From a virus: 64,000 nucleotides of DNA. The stretch covers positions 36,908-100,907 of the IMG/VR virus record IMGVR_UViG_3300033145_000692; one strand, given 5' to 3'. Positions 59,794-64,000 of the stretch are shown in pieces; position 1 is the first letter of the stretch; each line of letters starts with the position of its first letter. The notes beneath the pieces are model-generated. The model saw nothing but the letters and a program-made list of their open reading frames with translations, was not told where the DNA came from and searched no databases. The translations under genes and the position numbers were made by a program.

Positions 59794-60008
59794 TTCTACA
59801 ATGTCCAGAATGCAACAGCCGTAATGTCACGACAGTGTGGACCAAGCATACCTTTCCGTATGGAGCGGTGAACCCAGTGAACTTGACGGCGAAGGTACCC
59901 ATCAGACGATGTGGATGCTGCAAGGAGTCATGGCTCGACTACATCTCTGAGATAATCATGGACCGAGTCATCAAGGACTTCGAGAAAGACTACACGGACG
60001 AACTATGA
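59790..60008 (+). CDS. YgiT/MqsA-type zinc-finger protein, 72 aa
   Basis: The pattern CPECNSRNV ... FPYG ... KVPIRRCGCCKESWLD matches the YgiT-type zinc finger known from MqsA antitoxins, without the following HTH. It might regulate expression or bind a partner. Toxin partners are not visible. Confidence 0.65.
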   Translation: MILQCPECNSRNVTTVWTKHTFPYGAVNPVNLTAKVPIRRCGCCKESWLDYISEIIMDRVIKDFEKDYTDEL

Positions 60009-60196
60009 GAAACAGTCAGAATCCATCGGATACCAGCGGGCTTGTTGTTGGTGCTCTTGTATTGCCGGGCGTCTGTGCCATCATCTATTTGCTGGCGGCA
60101 TTGTGCCATCACTTGCCGGCGTTGATGTTCGTTCTCTTCTGGTGGTTCTGGGGCTATTTCACGTTCCGTTTTGTGAAATGGGTGATAACATCATGA
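60005..60196 (+). CDS. two-span membrane protein, 63 aa
   Basis: Two hydrophobic stretches (GLVVGALVLPGVCAIIYLLA and LMFVLFWWFWGYF) fill most of the product. Overlapping starts tie it to the next membrane gene. The pair might act together, but nothing identifies them as holins. Confidence 0.6.
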   Translation: MRNSQNPSDTSGLVVGALVLPGVCAIIYLLAALCHHLPALMFVLFWWFWGYFTFRFVKWVITS

Positions 60197-60441
60197 GATC
60201 CATACTGGAATTTCTACTGGAATTTCTACTGGAATTTCTACATCAGGTACTGTCCCCGCTCATCCTGTTATTTGTCCTCTTCACGATCACTGTGTTATCC
60301 GCACTTGGGATACTGGTCATGGCGAATTTTGCCCCAGTGGGATTTACACTCATTGGTAGCGGGCTCTTGGTCTTCGGAACAATTGTCTTAATCCGATTTC
60401 TGACAAAACTGTGGATGCGATATGAAGATCAAAGAAACTGA
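60193..60441 (+). CDS. membrane protein, 82 aa, with DNA triplication
   Basis: ATG 60193 overlaps the previous stop. The start encodes FLLEFLLEFL through three tandem copies of the 12-bp unit CTGGAATTTCTA. Two membrane helices follow (ILLFVLFTITVLSALGILVM; FTLIGSGLLVFGTIVLIRFL). Confidence 0.6.
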   Translation: MRSILEFLLEFLLEFLHQVLSPLILLFVLFTITVLSALGILVMANFAPVGFTLIGSGLLVFGTIVLIRFLTKLWMRYEDQRN

Positions 60442-61072
60442 CACAATGAAAATACCAATGAAAATACCAATGTTGGACAGAGTCGACCTCGAACGCCTCA
60501 TGGCGTCTGTTGACCAAAGTGAGGATTGCTGGTTCTGGGAGGGGGAACGCAATGGTGATTACCAACCGGTGTTAGAGATAACTGGCGTCAAGTACCACCC
60601 TGGTGACCTACTGTATGTGGATTTGTGTGGACCATTGGAAGATGGCGAGAAGGTAACAAACAAATGCTTCACGGTAGGCTGCATCAACCCAAAACACAAG
60701 GAGGGTGTATGGAGGGCACAGCATGGAAAACTGAGGAAGGGAGATGTTATACGGATTCTTGACTCCGGCAAAACAGTCCGTGAGTTGGCTGAAGAGTTCG
60801 ACGTGTGCCTGGCAACGATCTACAACATCCGGAGTGGCAAGGTCTGGAAAGACATCACTCCACAACACAAGCGAAAACGACCGGTGCCTAAGCCACCACG
60901 ACAGAAGCATATCCGCACTGCGTTCCCGGGGATCACATTTGACCTAGGCACCGGGAAGTACATCGCTAGCTATTACAGGAAGTACATCGGTGAATACGAC
61001 TCACGCGAAGAAGCGGTGGTGATGCGGGTAAAGCACATTGAGGATGGATTCCAATATGGATCTCAGTTTTGA
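60422..61072 (+). CDS. HNH-like endonuclease with altered core
   Basis: The 216-residue product has VTNKCFTVGCINPKHKEGV in the HNH position, with Asn where the first His normally stands. It also has an HTH (RELAEEFDVCLATIYNIRSG) and an AP2 end (GITFDLGTGKYIASYYRKYI). It may have lost nuclease activity. Its first codons contain ATGAAAATACCA twice. It overlaps the membrane gene by 20 bases. Confidence 0.75.
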   Translation: MKIKETDTMKIPMKIPMLDRVDLERLMASVDQSEDCWFWEGERNGDYQPVLEITGVKYHPGDLLYVDLCGPLEDGEKVTNKCFTVGCINPKHKEGVWRAQHGKLRKGDVIRILDSGKTVRELAEEFDVCLATIYNIRSGKVWKDITPQHKRKRPVPKPPRQKHIRTAFPGITFDLGTGKYIASYYRKYIGEYDSREEAVVMRVKHIEDGFQYGSQF

Positions 61073-61742
61073 TTTCATGATGTACCACAAGCCAATACCC
61101 GAACTGACTGAAGAAACCATCAAAAGATTCTGGAGCCACGTTGACATTCGTGGACCGGATGACTGCTGGGAGTATGATACCCTTTTTGCTAATGGTTATG
61201 GAAGATTCTACTTAACAACCAATAATGCGTTCAAGGCTAATCGAATCTCTTATGCAATAGCAAATGGGGACCCGGGAAACCTCCTTGTCTGCCACACATG
61301 TGATACCCCGCGATGTGTGAACCCATCACATCTCTGGGTAGGAACGGACCAGGATAACTGTGACGACAAGACAGACAAGGGGAGGCAGTCGAGAGGTACA
61401 ACTCAACCTTCCTCAAAACTCACAGAAGAACAAGTCAAAGAAATCCTCGCATCGAACGAAACCCTGAAAGTGCTGTCCGCGAGATACAATGTTACTATCG
61501 CCATCATATCACGAATAAGGACAAACAAAGATTGGAAACACATTGAAGGTAAAAGGGGTACACCAGTGAGATCGTCCACAGGTTTCAAAGGAGTCACCCA
61601 ACGTTCTAGTGGTAGGTATATGGCAAAATTCACCTACCAGTACAAGGAACACTACGTCGGAATCTTCGCAACGATACCCGAAGCCACTAAGGCTATCGTT
61701 GCGAAGAAAGCCGAACTCGGCATTGCCTCGACACCAAGCTAG
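61056..61742 (+). CDS. HNH endonuclease with HTH and AP2 end
   Basis: The core LLVCHTCDTPRCVNPSHLWV and the segment KPIPELTEETIKRFWSHVD are close to the gene at 59176 (KPIPQLTKSDLTRFWVKVD). HTH (LSARYNVTIAIISRIRTNKD) and AP2 (GFKGVTQRSSGRYMAKFTYQ) domains follow. The start could be 61056 or 61077. It ends head-on with the SprT-like gene, overlapping by 4 bases. Confidence 0.85.
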   Translation: MDLSFDFMMYHKPIPELTEETIKRFWSHVDIRGPDDCWEYDTLFANGYGRFYLTTNNAFKANRISYAIANGDPGNLLVCHTCDTPRCVNPSHLWVGTDQDNCDDKTDKGRQSRGTTQPSSKLTEEQVKEILASNETLKVLSARYNVTIAIISRIRTNKDWKHIEGKRGTPVRSSTGFKGVTQRSSGRYMAKFTYQYKEHYVGIFATIPEATKAIVAKKAELGIASTPS

Positions 61743-62347
61743 GCGGCGTCAGCGATGATCGCTTCCTCTTCAAGCATATCCTCGCTCTTCATTTTGGTCC
61801 CACACGGACATGTCGGAACTCCAATGTTAATCCACTTCTGACTGGCACGAACCATATACCCGCATTCCGGGCATTCGATCTTCTTCATCCGAGTGCTCTG
61901 AGGTGGCTTCTCCGTCATAGTCAGTGAAGCGTGCGGGTACGGACCTAGCCGGTCAACGTGATCCTGAAGCTTCTCCTTTAGGGCTTCGCCGACAATGGTC
62001 TCGGTCATCTTACCCTCTAGCCCGAGTGTGGTAGCAACCGTGCGGAACGCGCCACGATGTCCACAGTCACATCCAACGGCTACATGCACCAACTCATGGA
62101 CGAGGATGCCCACCACCACAACCGGGTTGTCCCGCATCGGGGTGATGAACACCTCGAAGTGGTCGTCCTCACTCCTGCCTGATGGCCAGCACTCCCCTAG
62201 AACTTGTCTTTTCCCGGGACGCCCACCCCGGCTGGGGAATCCACAGGTCAACCGAATGTTGCCCGGAAGGGCAGCGTCCGCTACCTCGAACTCGGGTCGG
62301 AGGAGATCGGTCATCGCATTGAGCCAAGCTTCGCGGGTGTCATACAT
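61739..62347 (-). CDS. SprT-like metalloprotein with zinc ribbon
   Basis: The 202-residue product has ILVHELVHVAVGCDCGHRGA (His84, Glu85, His88 and a likely third ligand His97). A C-terminal ribbon follows (ECPECGYMV ... CPCG). ATG 62347 has GGGA 7 bases upstream; upstream ATGs lie inside repeats and the promoter. SprT-type enzymes cut proteins crosslinked to DNA, which might be useful in replication. Confidence 0.78.
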   Translation of the reverse strand: MYDTREAWLNAMTDLLRPEFEVADAALPGNIRLTCGFPSRGGRPGKRQVLGECWPSGRSEDDHFEVFITPMRDNPVVVVGILVHELVHVAVGCDCGHRGAFRTVATTLGLEGKMTETIVGEALKEKLQDHVDRLGPYPHASLTMTEKPPQSTRMKKIECPECGYMVRASQKWINIGVPTCPCGTKMKSEDMLEEEAIIADAA

Positions 62348-62370
62348 TGTGGGTCCCTGGTGAGATGCAT

Positions 62371-62406
62371 GTAAGGTGTGTAAGGTGTGTGTAAGGTGTG
62401 TGTAAA
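62371..62406. repeat. tandem GTAAGGTGTGT repeats
   Basis: AAGGTGTGT recurs three times with a period of 9-12 bases in the leader of the SprT-like gene, downstream of its promoter. Confidence 0.8.
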
Positions 62407-62417
62407 CGTCTACTTCA

Positions 62418-62445
62418 ATCATATCATGTTTCATGGGAATGTCAA
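62418..62445 (-). promoter_or_regulatory. sigma70-type promoter
   Basis: On the minus strand TTGACA (62445-62440) and TATGAT (62423-62418) are 16 bases apart. The SprT-like ATG follows 70 bases on, after the tandem repeats. Confidence 0.7.
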
Positions 62446-62958
62446 GGGCTTCATTCAAAATTCTGAAAAAAATAATGGAGAAAGACCTATCCGACACTGG
62501 TGGGTCCGCTACCGGGCGGATTGGCGTCCTGGCGACTGGCGAAATGGCGTCCAGTAGATGGTTTGTGGTAGGTCGTGGGTGTGAGAAGGGACCTTTCAGT
62601 AGATGATTTATTGAGTAGAAATGCCCGATATCAAATGAAAGTCAGTGGTTATATCAAAAAAACCTCAAGTAAGGGATGGTCCCCGAGCCATATCCCCTAT
62701 TATAGTATATTTTTTTCATTTTTTATATACTACAATATAGATATAGTCCCTCTTTACTCACTTATTTGAATCTCGTCATAAAGTCTTTGGCACCATCTGG
62801 TTGTAAGAAATGATGTTTTGTGATAAGAGTACTTTCATCTCAGATTGCTCCCTTGACTGACCTACCCATGGCTGAATTGCCCAGGAAACATAGGGCGAAA
62901 CGTTGATCCCATCTCAGACCACATCAGAGCCGGTTACCAACTTGACCGCGTCCCACAC

Positions 62959-63054
62959 TGCCCGGAATACTGTGCCGCGTCATTATGGACATGCCCACGG
63001 GCCCATCCCAACGCTATGACACTCCGACATTGCCCGGAATACTGTGCCGCGTCA
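62959..63054. repeat. 24-bp perfect direct repeat pair
   Basis: The word beginning TGCCCGGAATACTGTGCC and ending GCGTCA occurs at 62959-62982 and again at 63031-63054, 72 bases apart. Confidence 0.95.
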
Positions 63055-63641
63055 GTACCCCATACGAAATTCAAAACCAGTGTCGAAAGGGCAGGGAGAA
63101 CGCGGCGGGGGGAGGGGTAGGTCAACACCCCCCGATTTGACCCCTCCCTTTGGGGTATACAGCAGGTGCCTACCATGGTACCCCTCTCTCGGGGTATCTA
63201 TCACTCCACACATGGGGTATGTACGAGTACCCTCTCTTGGGTGGGTTCCCATAGCAGTTATTATCGGACCCACTCCGATGGGTGGTACCCATCTACCTGG
63301 GTACCAACGATCGTCTCCCACTATTGGGTGGGATGAGACCACCACTCACCCAATCGGGGGTCTCCCTCGACCGTGGTGTCTGCACTACCTATCAGAGAGG
63401 GAGTGATCCGATTGACAACAAGTGGCAAGTGGCCAGTAGGGTGTGCGCCACCACAGTTTGGCGTGATAAACGTAAATTGTGGCGAAGTCACCTAACCGCG
63501 CGCGGCTAACCGTGCTATTGTGCGACGTAACCCGTTTGACAGTAATGAGTTACGCTTATGACAAGTGTCATAATTTTCTGAACTTACTGCGCCATCATAT
63601 TGACTACCTATGTACAATCGTATCGTTCGTTACAAGTGGCG

Positions 63642-63760
63642 ACCCACCACCCACCACCCACCACCCACCACCCACCACCCACCACCTACCACCCACCACC
63701 TACCACCCACCACCTACGACCCACCACCTACCACCCACCACCTACCACCCACCACCTACC
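63642..63760. repeat. 7-bp repeat array CCCACCA/CCTACCA
   Basis: About 17 consecutive copies of CCCACCA, with CCTACCA variants that alternate in the second half. The strand bias (C/A only) could favour single-stranded or unusual DNA structure. Confidence 0.95.
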
Positions 63761-63775
63761 GGTATCCGGTATCCC

Positions 63776-63880
63776 ACTATCGAGGGGCACACTATCGGGT
63801 GTCACACTATCAGGTGTCACACCATCGGGTACCCAACTATCAGGTGTCACACCATCAGGTGTCACACCATCGGGTGGGTC
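63776..63880. repeat. seven 15-bp iterons
   Basis: Seven head-to-tail units match AC(C/T)ATC(A/G)GGTGTCAC. Copies at 63806 and 63836 are identical, and 63791 and 63851 each differ from them by one base. Even spacing is typical of iterons bound by replication or partition proteins. Confidence 0.92.
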
Positions 63881-64000
63881 TGCTACCCCGAAGGTGGTAG
63901 ATTACAAAATTGTGCGCCTCCCCACCTATTGGAGGGACCACCTTGATCCACCTTGATCTATCCACTCCAATGGGTGTACTGCCCAACACCACCCGAAGGT

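Larger units (their letters stand above)
62498..64000. other. gene-poor repetitive region
   Basis: No frame here has both a credible start and protein-like composition. From left to right it holds GGCG-rich repeats near 62515-62560, an AT-rich hairpin (TAGTATAT 62703-62710 with ATATACTA 62725-62732), a 24-bp repeat pair, many short GGGTACC-type palindromes (63100-63420), a 7-bp repeat array and seven 15-bp iterons. The make-up suggests an origin, partition site or genome terminus. Confidence 0.65.

Noticed and set aside
63642-63880. CRISPR array
   Set aside because: Units of 7 and 15 bp are directly tandem with no spacers, and no cas gene is nearby.
63044-63956. Long frames in the terminal repeats, some rich in Pro, Thr and His
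   Set aside because: They are translations of the 7-bp and 15-bp repeats in several frames at once.
1-64000. Integrase or lysogeny module
   Set aside because: No tyrosine or serine integrase or CI-type repressor was seen in the window; the ParB-like genes alone do not prove a plasmid-like prophage.

Overview
The window is part of the genome of a tailed double-stranded DNA bacteriophage (Caudoviricetes). It carries one complete virion-assembly block, a replication block, tRNAs, several HNH homing-type endonuclease genes and a dense set of small accessory genes with 4-base ATGA overlaps. No tail sheath or baseplate wedge is visible, whereas a long tape measure (1465 aa), two tail-tube-like proteins and a probable -1 frameshifted tail chaperone are present, so a long, non-contractile tail (siphovirus morphology) is inferred. 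The coat protein looks P22-like and the large terminase GpA-like. The host cannot be read directly. Cys-rich repeat proteins and the 'NEVQT...' beta repeat of the giant head-fibre protein remind me of planctomycete proteins and phages; this is a weak inference from memory.

Layout. (1) 1-10697, minus strand: a ParB-like gene cut by the window edge, a tRNA-Asn, a PQ-loop membrane protein, an HTH-phosphoesterase, a secreted trypsin-like protease, a SNF2-type helicase with an intein in its Walker A region, a DUF2061-like membrane protein, a ThyX-like protein, a tRNA-Met-like gene plus a tRNA remnant, and a second ParB-like gene. (2) 10698-11080: divergent control region with a 26-bp inverted repeat and several hairpins. 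(3) 11081-17444, plus strand: primase-helicase, dNTP diphosphohydrolase-like protein, HNH endonuclease, DnaQ-like exonuclease and four Cys-rich proteins. (4) 17401-52538, minus strand: a small SprT-like protein, then (read leftward from 52538) candidate small terminase, a secreted cysteine-peptidase/thioredoxin-like/lysis group, large terminase, portal, head fibre, connector, scaffold, coat, neck, tail tubes, chaperones, tape measure and tail tip/fibres. (5) 52774-61742, plus strand: accessory operon including an IscU/SufU-like Fe-S scaffold, a radical SAM enzyme, DeoC, a nucleoside 2-deoxyribosyltransferase-like protein, phosphoesterase and three HNH/AP2 genes. (6) 61739-62347, minus: a SprT-like metalloprotein. 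(7) 62498-64000: about 1.5 kb without convincing genes but with an AT-rich hairpin, a 24-bp repeat pair, a 7-bp repeat array and seven 15-bp iterons, a candidate origin, centromere or genome end.

How it fits together. A shared promoter-like word (CATATATTCAATAGGGAA) lies before the right operon and before the 8.8 kb genes. A related form lies before the late operon, suggesting one phage-specific transcription programme. Good sigma70-type promoters precede the 58.6 kb phosphoesterase gene and the 62.3 kb metalloprotein gene. The most interesting signals are the iteron region, the Fe-S scaffold/radical SAM/deoxyribose group, two genes that seem to start at AUC and AUU, two probable -1 frameshift sites, and the intein whose removal leaves an unusual GKA Walker motif.

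All calls were made by reading the sequence; no database search was run.
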